Assembly: GCA_032718565.1 (NCBI GenBank)
Contig: JAVGVS010000025.1
Span: forward strand, 3,395,520-3,459,519
Length of the DNA: 64,000 bases
Source of the DNA: Distichodus sexfasciatus
Taxonomy: Eukaryota; Chordata; Actinopteri; Characiformes; Distichodontidae
Direction of reading: 5' to 3'
Shown: piece after piece, positions 1 to 12,337 of the stretch
Layout: the number at the start of each line of letters is the position of its first letter
Position numbering within the stretch: position 1 is the first letter of the stretch
The notes under the pieces: generated by a model
The model's input: the letters and a program-made list of their open reading frames with translations, nothing else
Told to the model about the DNA's origin: nothing
Databases searched by the model: none
Translations under genes and position numbers: made by a program

Positions 1-349
1 TGTACATCTTTGAAAATATATACACATGCTGAACCTTTGAGTTATGACCATGGAGCAGCTTGTTATTTCAAACCCAAACTGTGAGGAAGGCAGACTAAAG
101 GGACAAAAGAACCCATGAATGACCTCATGCTTTGACCTCTTTGGCTAAGTGACCGCCTTTGATAGCCATGTTCACTGTTAACAGAGAATGGTTACTATTA
201 TTTAAAGGACCACAGTAACAATTGCTAGTAAAATATATACTGTAATTGTTAGTAAATGTGTAAAAGATGTGGTAATATTACCTATGAGTAAAAGTTTTTT
301 GAAGTCACTCAAAAATGAACTTGTAATTTGTGAATTTATGAATTTGTAT

Positions 350-865
350 GTATAGAGAGTATATGGTATATACTCGATATATCTCAGCTTGTTTCACATG
401 TGTAAATGACTTGATTGTGAATATCAAGTACAAATATTCACATTAATGTTAAACAGACAGCATTTAGGTCACTTTTGCATTTCGCTTCTCTGCCCTCTCA
501 AAGAAGACAGCTCATTCCCCCGCCCATGATGGAAGCGGACATCTTGGTTCCGACGAACAACAGCACTGCTTCTGTTATTCTGTGCACAAAAACAGGAGTA
601 AATGCGTAAACACACATGAATGGCATTCTGTGCTGTATGTGAGTGCCCGCAACTCTCATGTGGAATGTCATCATTTGTAAAAACACTACAGTTCAGTAAA
701 ATCTTCCCTTTTTTTTACCGACAAAACTCATATTTTAGCTGATAAGCAACAAGAACCAGTGTTCTACTCAATACAGCTTTATACTTGATATTTTCAGTGT
801 TTATTCCAAACTCACGTCCAGGACATTATTGTGATGCAGCTACAAGTCATGCGACTTGGAGGATT
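350..865 (-). mobile_element. hAT-like MITE, family A, partial copy
   Basis: The reverse complement aligns by eye with the repeat at 10387-11175 over most of its length. Shared landmarks include the block around AATGCGTAAAC near 600-615 and the ACAGCAT/TTAACATTAATG block near 440-465. A third relative lies at 51248-51805. The short frame here that resembles one at 10.7-10.9 kb (shared residues FMCVYAFT) reflects repeat homology, not a gene. Ends are diffuse and no target duplication is seen. Confidence 0.6.
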
Positions 866-1687
866 CTCAATACAATATTTTTAGGCTAGAGAGTCAATGT
901 TGTGATGAATTGCCAATCCAGCTGTATTTCTTAGAACACACACACTTTATTTGTAGTGTAATTATCATCTTTTTGGAGTTCATAGTCACTGTAGCCATCA
1001 GCAGATAATTGGTTGTTGAAAGAATAAGCCTTTAGACATAGAATGTTCACCTCTCTTTTCTGAAAAAATGCTGTTTAATTAAGTAAATAAGTTTTCATGT
1101 TGAGAGAAGCTGTTAAAGCAGCAGTAACAAACCCAGATAGTGTTTTACTTGAGATTAGAGCTGATCTTTTTGAGCATACACAGACAAAAAATATACATCA
1201 CTGTTCTGGTCCCTACCCTGCAATAACAGATGAGCATTTTCTGATGCAGAGAGCAGGAACAGGACGAAGCAGTTAGTTCTACTCTCTGGGATATGAACAC
1301 CACCGAGCGCTATTGGTTCCCAGCAGTGAAGATCACCTCTGTACAGAAAGGCAGAGCTTTTACCACATATGCCCTCTGGGGGACTCTTTGGTAGGAAAAC
1401 GGAAACGGGCTTAAAACCTACAAGGTTGCACCAACCTCCATCCTCCAGGCCAGCAGAGGAAGGACGCAGCTTCAGGATATCCTGTTTTCAATGCCACAGT
1501 CTCCCCCTTTCATCTGGATAACTTCGGGCAAAATGCCCTTAAGGGGATTCGGTCATGCTTGGTGATGCATATCGATTGGTAAATTCATTTCTTTTGCAGC
1601 AAAACGTCCCAGATGCTCAAATAGCCTGGCACTGCCCCTTCTGTGCTGGAAACCCTTTATTAAAATATTTTGGTGCTCGCCATTAAA
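866..1687. other. Unique-looking sequence, no gene seen
   Basis: No coherent reading frame and no repeat family recognised. The part from about 1200 to 1560 is more GC-balanced than its surroundings and could be a conserved non-coding element or an old repeat. The sequence does not decide. Confidence 0.35.
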
Positions 1688-2037
1688 TTGCAATTTGCAT
1701 GCAGGCCAGATTTTAATAGATATTGTTTTGGAGATAACAATTCAAGCATTTGAGTTATTCATCTTTTTTAGTAATGTCACATCACGTTTGCAACAGTATA
1801 TTCACCATATTCAACATGTTACTAATGGGAAGCATTTAAAAATAATCAAGCTAACCAACGTCAATGTTGGTTAGCTTGATTATTTTTAAATGCTTCCCAT
1901 TAGTAACATGTTGAATATGGTGAATATACTGTTGCAAACGTGATGTGACATTACTAAAAAAGATGAATAACTCAAATGCTTGAATTGTTATCTCCAAAAC
2001 AATATCTATTAAAATCTGGCCTGCATGCAAATTGCAA
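1688..2037. repeat. Perfect inverted repeat, 172-bp arms, 6-nt loop
   Basis: Arms 1688-1859 and 1866-2037 are exact reverse complements when read base by base, separated by six bases centred on 1862/1863. The outer ends are TTGCAA, after which the flanks diverge at once. The arms do not match any other repeat family in this window. A transcript would form a long perfect hairpin. Perfect identity means a very recent origin, active homogenisation, or a fold-back artefact in the read or assembly. The 76-codon minus-strand frame over it has no recognisable product. Confidence 0.9.
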
Positions 2038-2137
2038 CATTGTCTGAGAGGTTTTGAATGTTGTTTTTCATTTATTTTCAATTAATAGTCCAGTCCTAGT
2101 GTAAAGGCTTTTCCAAAAATTATTTTTAAAGCATATG

Positions 2138-2383
2138 ATTATTTTTCATTGTGAACACACCACAACACAGCACACGGTGCATCGCAACCAAATGTGACCT
2201 CTGCATTTGACCCCTCCGTGAAGGAGCAGTGGGCAGCTAACAAGGACATTGCCCAGGTAGCAGTGCTTGTTGACGGTACCTTACTCATGAGTACCTCAAT
2301 GGTAACTTTACAGGTCCTGGCGTTCAAACTGGCGACCTTCAGATCACGGGGCAAACTCCCTAACCGTTAGGCTACCAACTGCA
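2138..2383 (-). mobile_element. tRNA-derived SINE, family 1
   Basis: Reverse-strand copy of the most abundant SINE here, with about a dozen copies. On the minus strand it starts with a tRNA-like head (GGTAGC...GGTTAGG box A region, then a GTTTGAA-type box B), continues with a GGTACCACTGAGGTACTC-like block and a GCAGCTGCCCACTGCTCC block, and ends in CAATGACAAATAATC. It is nearly complete and abuts the hAT element that begins at 2398. Confidence 0.8.
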
Positions 2384-2397
2384 TCGGTGGAATACTA

Positions 2398-3126
2398 TAG
2401 GGATGCATATGGGAATTACTGCCTGATGCCAATGTTCAATATTTTCATGCATATATCTGCCAATACCCGTGCAGACAAATGAGGAAGGCAGAGTCGAGCA
2501 CGAGTTAAAAGTTAACAAGTCGAGCAAAGTTAAAGTTAACGCCATAGCTCTGACATTTCTAATACAGTGCGAAGCCGAATGAGCATGAAAGCAGAGTGGA
2601 GGAAGGGCGCAGTGCACAACATTGAAGAAGAAGTCACTTCCCACCCTATGTGGTGTAGCCAGTCAAATAGGGGGCATGTGTGCACTACCTAGTGTGTAGA
2701 GACCCCAACTATCTTGTGGAATGTATACTACTGGATAGAAAAGTATGATGAGAGTGCCTTACCTAACGTACTGTTAAGTGTAGCAGTATGCGGGTCGCGA
2801 CACAGCCCATGTGCAAGCTCACATTCACTAAGTGAGGCAAACGTACAATTTAGTTAGTTCGTGCGTAAATAGGAGATTTTGCTCACAAATGTTCCACTGC
2901 GTGCTCAGAATTTTGGCACAAAATAATACCATACATTTTAAGACAGAAGGCGTTGTCTGTATAAAATCCCACCTCAGACTTTGGACATGCCTGGCTCAAG
3001 CGCTACAATAAATGCATCATAAAATATTGATTGAAAATATCGGGCAAATTTAAGCATCGGTCCGATACTGATGACTTAAACTAAAACAGTTATTGACCGT
3101 TTCTGATATGGTTCCAATATTAACTA
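2398..3126 (+). mobile_element. hAT-like MITE, family B
   Basis: Starts TAGGGATGCATATGG and shares its order of blocks with the element at 62472-63638: the GAGGAAGGCAGAG block, AAGTCACTTCC, GTGCACTACCTAG, CAGAATTTTGGCA and GCATCGGTCCGAT. The right end stops at CCAATATTA without the expected GCATCCCTA terminus, so about a dozen terminal bases are lost. Non-autonomous, with no transposase frame. Confidence 0.75.
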
Positions 3127-4500
3127 ACGGATTGTGTGTTTTAATCAAGTGCAGTGCATGCAGCGTTATTCGCAGCCATTTCTTTAGTAATGTGCCTCAA
3201 ACACTCAGACTTTCCAGTGGCAAATTTTTTCAAGAAACCTGTGCAGCATCTCCCACGCGTTTGGCCCAGTTTCTGTGGCTTACAGTACACTGCCCTGCAA
3301 GTATTCTTTGTATTTTAGCAGTCTCAGTGCCACAGTACCCAGGTCTCCAGTATGAATGAAAATGGACTGTAGCCCCTGGGACATTTTGGCATAAATGCTG
3401 ACACAGATGAATGTTGGTGAGCACAGTTCATATGAAGACAACTACATTTTACCGCAGGTGACTGGAACAGCTGAGGCGCAAACTTCATCCTTCACACTGT
3501 GGCAACTGTTTATTTGAAAAAAAAACCCATGGGCCTGGCTGATGTGCACACACTATTTTTGGCTCCGTCAGCAAAAAATCTACTTGTGTGTCTTCCCCTG
3601 AACCACTTGCAAGAACTCGGTTGCGCTCCATATTTCTGCCGTAGCTATGCACTTTTGCTGTACACATATGCTTAGTCGCAGCATTATGAGAACTGCTATG
3701 ATGCTAAGACTATCTTTATAGTCTGTGTATAAATTTGAAAAAGCAAAACTCATTCAGCCTAAAAAGATCACTCGCCCATTACCTGCAAAGCCCACTGCAG
3801 TCCTAATGTGAAGTGACTGTGATGTGAAATGACCTCTTATTAGTTTGCCATTGACTGTGTAATGAAGTGTCACTCAGTGTCTGCTGGCGGCGTCCTGCGT
3901 CCTCAGTGTTAACGGTTCATATGATGGGACTCAGCAAATAACATCACACTGTTTCAGTTGAATAACACAAGGCCTTAATTAGAAACCATGTGTATTTTTA
4001 CTAATGCCATTTTCCAGCTAAATTTCACTTAGAACATTGTCATTATTATATAGAACCAAAAAAATTAACGTGAACCAATGATTTTCTTTGCGTTAGTTCA
4101 AATCATATCTGCAGGATCTGTGGCGTCTTGTTCCGGCACAAGGTTTGTACCTCAGCTTTTTTAATGTGTAGTTTTTAGAAAGATTAAGAGTGACCCCAAA
4201 GCTGAACGAACACTCATTTCGGAGATTATTAATCACCATTTCCCACTAATTCAATTATAGAATCTGGGGTAATTTACACTTTAAAGGGCCCACTAAAAGC
4301 TTCTATAAACCACACGGGGTCCTGCAGTGTTTTTTTCATGTGAATGCCATCAAGGTCATGAGAGAAGTGAAGGCTAGAGTTACTGGGGCCGTTAATTTTC
4401 ATAATTAAACTCAAACCACAGCAAATGTTATAAATTGAAAGATTTGTGAGCGTATGTGTGTTAGGAATCGACCACCATGCTTTTATCAGCACCAGTACTG
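3127..4500. other. Unique-looking intergenic sequence
   Basis: Only short frames of 60-88 codons with no recognisable domains. No repeat family recognised. The interval 3780-3960 is GC-balanced but carries no diagnostic motif. Confidence 0.35.
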
Positions 4501-4559
4501 ATTATTACTAAACAAGGAGACCGTCGTGACTTGTAAAATTGTAAAATTTAGCAGAGTAA

Positions 4560-5455
4560 CGTGTTGCAAAACTAACAATTACAATACAGTACGGTACACA
4601 ATACAGTACAGTACAGTAATGTATTACTTTTTGCTGTAACGCATTACTAATAACATTGCAGTAATATTATACTTGTTACATATTGAGTTAGGCTCTGTGT
4701 CCACCAAACGCGTTGTTCCACAGAAGGTGCTCAAAAAATCACTTCCACGGCTTTCTCTCAGCGCTCGTTGTTGCTAAGTTACGAAAAATGCCATCGAGCA
4801 CTTCTGCATTCATTCCTATTTCAACATGTTTCTTTGAGATCGCTAGTTTAGCCGACAAGATGGAGACAAATTGCATCATAGCATTAGTGACGAGACGAGA
4901 TTGGGGGCATGAAATATTCAGCTGCTCCTGATACGCTGCCATTTGTAGTGAGTTTTTGACTATGTATGCCCCGCCCATTTCTTGTTTTGATTGGCTAGCA
5001 AGAGACAAGTGACATTGACGAGCGCAGCGATGTTCTAAAAGTTTAACAAATTTCAACTTGAAGCGCTCTGAGTCATCTCTACCGGCATTGGAGGGCTCTT
5101 AGTGCTCTGAACGCTGACGCTGATAGGATTTGCCTTAAAAATAGGCACTGCCAGTGCAAAAACCACATTTAGTGGACACAGGCCCTAAAAGCTATTTCCT
5201 ACAAAGTTTATGTCTACAGTGATTGTTACACCGCATTGCCCTCCACTGGATGTAGAATGAACTGCAGTAAACTACATTTTAGCATTTTAGAATGCAGCTG
5301 TTATTTTGGAGAAACTCAAAAGTAATGCAGGAGACATGTAATGCATTACAATTCAATAACAATAATATTGTAATTCAGCAAATTACTTTGAAATAACAGT
5401 AAGTAGTAATCTGCAATGTATTACATTTTGGAAGTAAGTTGCCCAAAACACTGAT
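4560..5455. mobile_element. Non-autonomous DNA transposon rich in TAATGCATTAC motifs
   Basis: The two outer arms (about 4560-4687 and 5189-5455) carry repeated ATTAC/GTAAT words typical of a common fish DNA repeat whose terminus reads CAGTGTTGGGCAA. Here the right end reads TTGCCCAAAACACTG, its reverse complement. The element is split by a Harbinger-like insertion at 4691-5185. The left terminus is uncertain. Confidence 0.55.
4691..5185. mobile_element. Harbinger-like MITE nested in another DNA element
   Basis: Terminal inverted repeats begin GGCTCTGTGTCCACC and end, as reverse complement, GGGCCTGTGTCCACT. The flanks are TTA at 4688-4690 and TAA at 5186-5188, matching the TWA target typical of PIF/Harbinger elements. 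The interior frames (72 codons on + and 105 codons on -) overlap each other and show no transposase motifs, so the element is treated as non-autonomous. Confidence 0.7.
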
Positions 5456-6923
5456 AGTGAACCAATACGTCTGCTGTAAAAATGAAATGTGGTATCAAAA
5501 TTTAGAATAAATACTCCAACACGAAACTTAATTTAAATGTCAGTTAAATTAATGCAATGCTTAATTCTCATAACACAATAGTAAAAGTGCACAGTTCCCA
5601 GCAGCCATTTTTGTTAAAGGCAAAGAAAATAAATACAGGGATAAATCAATTGGCCCAAAGGTTTTATAAAGTAATAATGATAAGTAAATTATAAGTCATT
5701 CGTTCATTCATTCTCTGAACCGCATAATCCCACTTAATTGCATCTACTTTACTTTTTTGTCTTTTGAGGACTATGTCACTCTCTCCAACAGTAAAATCGT
5801 TGAGCCCTGCTGTTCGTTTCATGCTTTGCTGGCTTGTTCAGGTAGTCCATTAGTGTTGTTCTCAGTTCGGCAGTGTTATAAGACACCTCTATTCCGAACT
5901 GGAAATTTAACACAGGATACAATGACTTGATGTGTGAACAGGGAAAACACATTAAGGGTGTATTCTGAGCATACATAATTAAGAGAAGTGTCCACAGCTA
6001 CTTTAGCTGAATTACTGTATCTCCACAGGACATGATAAATGGCCTAGTTATTGCTTGGGCTCTTTATAACTGTCAAATTGGTTACAGTAATGAATTCAGA
6101 AACTTTGCCCTTGGAATTTCTCGTCTCTCTGATTAACACGTTTATTTGTTTTTCCTTCGTTTGTGTGGTGATAGGCTGAGAAGGTGATTGTCTTCTCCAC
6201 CTCATGCCCTTTACGCCAGACACATCTCTTGTTCCTTAATCAGACCCTTTCGCTAATGAAACTATCCAGCAGAACTAATCAAAACATGTGCGTAATTAAT
6301 CAACCCTTGGCAATCTGGAACCTTTTACAAATTCCTCCAAATTGCCTGTGACATCTCTTTCCATGCCCAAGATGGAAGTGGAAGCTCACTGACAGTACTG
6401 AGATATGGACTACATGAGTGTGGGCTTGCAAGCCCAGAGACTGTAAAAAACAAGAATACTGAGTTTGAAAAGCAAAAACAGACAACTCAGCATCTGTTAA
6501 GGAAAAAATATTGGTAAAGGTGTAGACGGTGGTCACAGTTGTGCAAGCAAATCCATCAGTAAAGAATAAATCATGATTTTAAGGTTCAAAATGTAAAATG
6601 TGGAATACTGCAGTGAGATCTATTAAGACAAACTGTTGTAGTTTACTAGCATGGTTACTAGTTTCACAAAACATGGTGCTTTTTATAAGATGGTTTAAAG
6701 ATCATAAACCATTATTATTCTTATTTTGGCACAGCTTAAAAAGCTTGATACTGAATAATATATTGGGTTTGAAAGAGAAATTTGTACTTTTAGAAATTCC
6801 GATTGCTCTAAATATACTGTGTAACATAACATGCTTCCTCTTTTTCATCACTTTCCCTTGGATTATAGTTATGTTAGGTGCAGTGGTGGGATAATGGTAT
6901 TGGAAAGACTAATAGTAATGGGG
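5456..6923. other. Unique-looking intergenic sequence
   Basis: Mostly AT-rich with no coherent gene. A short CATTCGTTCATTCATTCTCTGAACCGC word at about 5698-5725 resembles a common dispersed fish repeat fragment. A 98-codon + frame at 6598-6894 is hydrophobic by composition only. Confidence 0.35.
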
Positions 6924-6931
6924 GTTTGCAT

Positions 6932-7553
6932 TAAGGTTGCTCCGATCCGATACGTGGATGAGATATCGGTCCGATAACCACTCAAATAGCTGGATCGGGT
7001 ATCGGTGGCATTGGGCCGATCTACGGAGCCGATCAGTTTTTCTGTGTTTACGTATGTGCGCACAATCAGTGAGTCCTGCATGGGGAGATGACACTGGTTT
7101 ATTTTTATCAACATTTGAGATAATTCGTACATATTGATATGACAATGAGCAGAACAAGTAACGCAACACACTACAACCCCAAAATCAAATCACGTGATTA
7201 TACTGTTTAATTTCCTTAACAACGCCAGCTCTCGCTCGCAATCTCTGTGTTCCTGATGGTTTTAGCGCCGCAAGATTAGGGGCTGTCACAAAATTACACA
7301 ACTGTGTTTAAACGAATAATGTGTGAGATGTTATTTTAATAATAAATAATTTAACATATACATATAGTTTTAATTAGGAAAACTGTATTTAAGTATTTCC
7401 TTAAGCATGACAGAATAACCTCAGTCTCCTCCTCATAGGGAAATGAGCAGCTTATTAATTAAAAACTCGTATCATATCGGTACTCAGGATCAGACGATAC
7501 TCAAGTATCGTCATCGGTATCGGAACTGAAAAAGTTGGATCGGTGCATCCCTA
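6932..7553 (+). mobile_element. hAT-like MITE, family C, with 8-bp target duplication
   Basis: Left end TAAGGTTGCTCCGATCC and right end GGATCGGTGCATCCCTA are inverted repeats. The flanks are GTTTGCAT at 6924-6931 and GTTTGTAT at 7554-7561, a 7/8 target duplication of hAT size. The interior is AT-rich with no transposase. The reverse-oriented relative is at 36856-37373. Confidence 0.88.
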
Positions 7554-7646
7554 GTTTGTATGACAAGAGACTCCAACAAAAAACACTGCTGCACCCCAGG
7601 GTGCCCCCGAAAGACTGTCGCTGTAATTAGGTAAAAACGTTAGCTG

Positions 7647-7697
7647 CTATTAGCATTTACATTTAGGGCATCTGCTGGTGAATGTAAATGCTAATAG
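7647..7697. repeat. Short perfect hairpin (17-bp arms)
   Basis: CTATTAGCATTTACATT at 7647-7663 is the exact reverse complement of 7681-7697, with a 17-nt loop. The loop word GGGCATCTGCTGG resembles the 3' end of SINE family 2, so this may be a tail-derived fold-back rather than a functional RNA. Confidence 0.7.
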
Positions 7698-7699
7698 TT

Positions 7700-8120
7700 C
7701 CTCAGTAATGGTTATTAGATGTTCTACATGCTGCAGTCTCTGGGATGTCAGTGGCCCTTATTTTTGGTTACCATTTCTAACTGGGAGAAGGTGTGTAAAA
7801 AATAGCGTGCTGTTGTCAGGCTTGTGTGCCCCTGTGCATTCTGGGTGTGCCCTAACCTTTTCAAACGTGATTTCCAGAAGCCTTTCTTCCCACAAGGACC
7901 TTCTCCAGGGGAGTGCAGCCAATGTCAGTCTGCCTCAAAGGGAAAGGTCAACTCCTTGGAACATCCCAAGTTGCAAAGACATTGGCGCTCCTAACCAGCA
8001 CGTCGGCCAGACTGAAGGAGACAACCACACAGAGAGAGTGAATTATGTTTCACCTTACAATGGAGACAGGGAGACAAAGCCTATTAAAGGTGGGACTGTC
8101 AAAAAAGGGCTTGAAAATAT
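7700..8120. other. Candidate conserved non-coding block
   Basis: GC-balanced sequence, densest from 7870 to 8100, with no repeat similarity in the window. A 148-codon + frame runs through it but starts inside the hairpin and has no recognisable domain, signal peptide or splice structure. Conservation is untested. Confidence 0.25.
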
Positions 8121-8419
8121 GTGAGCATTAGACCTTGTGAAGGGAAATCTGGAAAGAGACAGTTGCCACATAGATTTTCATTCGACTCCTGAGTACAATT
8201 TAGTCGTGTTTTAATTGGAATTTGCTTCACTTTGCACGCTAGGTTGTAATAGTAAGCGGTTGGAGAGGGATTACCTGTAAATTCGGGGAAATATTGTCAG
8301 GTACATTTCTTTTCTTAATAATTAGGAATCATTTGGGCTAAAATTATTTGTTCATGATTGTGAGGATGATCTTTGTCAGTAGCTATTATTACCACCTGAA
8401 ATTTTATGACATTTCACTG

Positions 8420-8830
8420 TCATAACATGTGGCCCGTTCAGATCTCTTTGGTGGCGTGGGGCTGGGGTGACGCTCGGCAGCTTGTGAGGTCTGCAACCCC
8501 CCTAAAGCGCAACACGTCTAATTGGCTCTGCTCCCATCTGCCCTTTATGAGTTAATGAGGGAGAGCCCGAGCGTTGACTCGGTTGGGGGTCGGGGGTGGC
8601 GACGGCAGCAGCAATGGAGGCGCAGAGTCGTAGCCACAAGTCTTCCCTGCAGTAGCCCCTGCAGAATTCAGTTCACACTAAACTGCTTGTGACTCTGACT
8701 TCTGGTCTATGATTGATTCTGAATTGCACGAGCTGCACAAGCGCACTCATTCATTCACGAATCGAAATGGCCCATTTAAATGGCTTGCTGTGCTGCCGCC
8801 TTCTCGTCGGCCTGAAAACAATTATAAGAA
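8420..8830. other. GC-rich candidate conserved non-coding block
   Basis: Distinctly higher GC than its flanks. It contains GTCTAATTGGC near 8515 (homeodomain and CCAAT-type words) and several CpGs. No open frame of note. Could be a regulatory element. The sequence alone does not prove it. Confidence 0.3.
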
Positions 8831-10386
8831 TTAGGCAATTTCTTGCCTTCCCATGGCTTCTTTCAGCGTGACTCAAAAAAGTTTTTTTGCGATGATATCC
8901 AGGAATTCAACTTTTCCCCAGGTTCACATGCTGCAGTTTCACATTTTTGAAAATGATCCAGTGCTCACAAAAACTGAAGGTTTTTTAATCCTTCTGAAAA
9001 CCCTGAACCATGGCCTCGAACTGGACGTGACAGTCAGATTATTGTTCCGTCACATGAATGCACTAAAATATACAGGGACGTGTAACACCTACTATGTGCT
9101 ACACTGCCATTCTCGCAATAGGGCAAGTTCTTTTCCTGAAAAGGTCATTGATTGCAGTGCTAACTAGTTAGTTTGCTGTGAATAGAAGACCTGGCCTTGG
9201 TTCAAGACGTGCACCTGAGAAACGTGCCTTTCTGATCCAGGGAAGACCAGAATGTATAAAGCAAGGTGAAAAATGAGAAATTTAGACTTAATTGCTTGAT
9301 CAAGAGTTTTTGTATATATGTGTAACAACCCTCATTTCTTCTTATTTTGCCAGAACTCTTACTCTTCTTATTGGCTGTGGTAAGTCCTTGCAGAATAAGC
9401 TGTCATTAATGAGAATATGTAGTGACGTGTTATTATGTATTTCTGATCAACATAAATAGATTTACAGTTTAAAATGGGAAGGAAGATTATCACTGGTGTT
9501 AAGTAGCCTCAAAAAGATGCCCACTGAATTGTTCCATGATCATTTGTATTATTTGCACGTCCTTTAATGATCAGCATGTCCTTTAATATAATAAATAGCA
9601 CGCTTCTTTTTAGCTGTAATTTCTACTTAGGCATTATTTAACGTCTAAGCCAATAAATGTAAGCAGCACCTGATTGGCCTAGCATAATAGTTTTTTAATT
9701 ATTTTATTATGCATAATGACTTGCATGAGTATAGATAATTACACTTAAGAACAAATGAGTTTGCATGTAATTTATTTTACAAGAGTTAAAATGAAAGATA
9801 ATATGCCTTTTAATTTACCTAGAACCTAGAAGCTGGGGTAGTGTTTAGATTCCCCCTTCATCATCGTCCCTTGCTCGCAAAGTCTCCTTAAATCCAACAA
9901 TAATCTGCTCATTTTAAATCTCATTATAAAATAGTCACTAAAGACAGTGGTGCCCATGCGTACCACAGCTGTCTTAATGTTCATGTGTGCTAGCAAGTCC
10001 AAGACCTTCCAGTCCCAGGCTGCTAGACGAGAACTGCTCTCAAACATCAGATATCTAGACCTGAGCTAAGTGTCAAACCAAACGTCTGTCTAACTGTCAG
10101 AAAATGCCCAAGATTAGAGGCACGCAGCCAGGGACTACTTGAAAGCAGGCGGTTCTTAAAGGAAACAGGAGGGAAAACATCAGGCTCCAGTCAAGTGGAG
10201 CAATGCCTGGAAAATCACCGTCTTTAACATCAGGTCCAATCTGGAATAGTAAAGCAAGTGATACTGATGGACACCATGCAGTTCCATGTAGAACAAGAAA
10301 GGGTAGAAATAACAAATGATCTGCAACATCATAATAAAAAAAAAAAAATCAAACAAGCCTTTAATGGTTCAGGTTAAATTTGAGAC
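8831..10386. other. Unique-looking intergenic sequence with AT-rich core
   Basis: A 104-codon + frame at 8853-9167 has no recognisable motif. The part from about 9590 to 9800 is rich in TAAT/ATTA words (for example TTTTAATTATTTTATTATGC), which fits a homeodomain-bound element but also plain AT-rich sequence. The part from 9830 to 10300 is GC-balanced and non-repetitive. Confidence 0.3.
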
Positions 10387-11175
10387 CGGGGTGGGAGCGA
10401 TATGGCCTAAAGTTAATATCACAATATTTTTAAGCTATATCGCGATACACGATGTATGTGTATATATATATATATATATAGATATATTGTCTCTTTCTGG
10501 GAGAGAACTACATTTCCCACAATCCCCTGTGCCACACCTTGGAGCTGTATCACAAAAATGCAACGGATGTGCGTCCGGAATAATATCAAGTAAACAGCTG
10601 TATTGTGAGTAGAAAGCTGGTTGTTATTTATCAGCTACAATATGGATTTTTGTCTGTAATAAAGGGGAAGATTTGACTGAACTGAAGCATTTTTGTTAGT
10701 AAGGGCGTTCCATATTGTGAGCCTGAGCGCATGCATTGAACCACGAGCACCCACGCACAGCGCGTTTACATGGCAAAGAATGCAATTTATGTGCGTTTAC
10801 GCATTTACTTCTGTTTTTGTGCACAGAGTAACAATGGACGATCACGTAAAAGCTGCTTGCAGCTCCAGCATGTAGATAAATGCTAAGCACCGCCCCGGTC
10901 CAACAGCCGACTCGCCGATGCCACCGTCAATCTTCATTTTCCGCGGAGACAAACAAAAACGCGCCTTCTACAAGCACATAACAGTGTGCTAGAAAAGTTT
11001 TCTGGGTGGGCAGGAGGGTGAGCGCTCTGCTTTGAGAGTTTAACCAAACTCGGAAGTGACGTACATGCTGTTTGTTTAACATTAATGCAAGGGTTTGTAC
11101 TCAGTATTCACGATATAATCATTTACGACATTGCATGAGGAACAAGCCGAAATACATTGAGTATATTTGTTATAT
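10387..11175 (+). mobile_element. hAT-like MITE, family A
   Basis: Begins GGGGTGGGAGCGATATGG, the terminus type of the copy at 51248. It shares blocks CGTCCGGAA, GTGAGTAGAAAGCTGGTTGTTATTTATC and TTTACGCATTTACTT with that copy. Its second half (from about 11008, including TTTGTTTAACATTAATG) matches the reverse complement of 350-470. A short (TA)n run sits at about 10459-10480. Frames of 60-98 codons inside are repeat noise. Confidence 0.75.
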
Positions 11176-11207
11176 TCCATTTTCCTAATTTCAGGCACAG
11201 TCTCAGT

Positions 11208-11333
11208 GAAAGTAACTTAAGGGTTAAGGGTCTTGCTCAGGGGCACAATGATGGTAGTGCTGGAGGTTCGCACCCACAGCCTCCTGGTCTAGAGGTGAGT
11301 ATCCTAACCACTCGACCACCACCCCTTATTTTT
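11208..11333 (-). mobile_element. tRNA-derived SINE, family 2, partial
   Basis: On the minus strand it reads GGGGTGGTGGTCGAGTGGTTAGG (box A), a GGTTCG-type box B region near 11268-11280, then the TGCCCCTGAGCAAG block. The 3' part is truncated. Confidence 0.75.
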
Positions 11334-11339
11334 GGTTAA

Positions 11340-12330
11340 CACTGGTTCGAGTTAGTGGCAATAATGGACTTTACATTTCCAGGTTTCTTTATCTTAAAAA
11401 ATATGATTATTTACATACTTGCTTACTGTTAATTTCCTGTGTAGTGTTGGGAATGCTGGAGTTTTTCTGAAATATCTACCATGAACAGTGTCAAAGTGGA
11501 ATAAGAAAGAGAGCTTACAAAAACTCCTTATTGACCAAAAACACACACTGTTCTATACTCACAACTAAGCAATACTCTCATTTTATATATTTGCACAAAA
11601 ATACTTGTTCAGTGTAACGGTACTTCTCTACTGTCTCAGTACCAGAACAGTTCTGTTTTTTTTCACATATCTGAATCCAGTTTCCTTGATCCAAAGCTCT
11701 GTCCTAATCCAGACTTTTCAATCTGCGGTTCGCTGTGGTTGGCCTTTTAATCTCTCTCCCCAGTAGAGATAAGGAGACTCGCAGCAACAGTCCAGACTTT
11801 TAGCTCTCGCGCTAGTTGAGTAATCCCTGAACAGACAGAGCTACATTGATTCATCCTCAAACCTCATGACTTCCTTATAAAATCCACACGGCTGAGCACT
11901 GAAATGACCCAACAGTCAGTAATTACTTATAAATAATTTTCGAATGGACGGTGGCCCTGTTCTCTCAAGCATTTGAAGCTTTCATTATGTTAATCTTCTG
12001 GATGAGTAATGTAGGAATTGCTGGTTGTGTCCAGCTCTGCTGCCTTAATGGCAGTCAAGCGGTGGTAAAGGTTGCATGTGTGGGATAAGCTAATGATTAG
12101 TCTGACATTAAAACATTTTAGTTTTAATAGCTCAGTAGAACCCTTTTCTATGTCTATAACAAGATGTATACCAACAGTAACCTGAAGAGTTAAGCATCTA
12201 ATTGATATATTTATTAATATAGTGTCAATCTAACACAGCTTTTATTAATTGAATCCTCCAGAATTGGCTCCAGACTGTTAAATCTTACACTGTGTATTAA
12301 AAAGTGGTGTGAAGACGTAGTCAGCATTAC
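11340..12330. other. Unique-looking intergenic sequence
   Basis: No coherent frame and no repeat recognised. The part from 11690 to 12120 has balanced composition and may hold a non-coding conserved element. Confidence 0.3.
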
Positions 12331-12337
12331 CCAAGAC

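Noticed and set aside
1851..2081. 76-codon minus frame
   Set aside because: Falls on one arm of the perfect inverted repeat. No coding signature.
7678..8124. 148-codon + frame
   Set aside because: Begins within a short hairpin/SINE-tail-like segment. No domain or splice sites.
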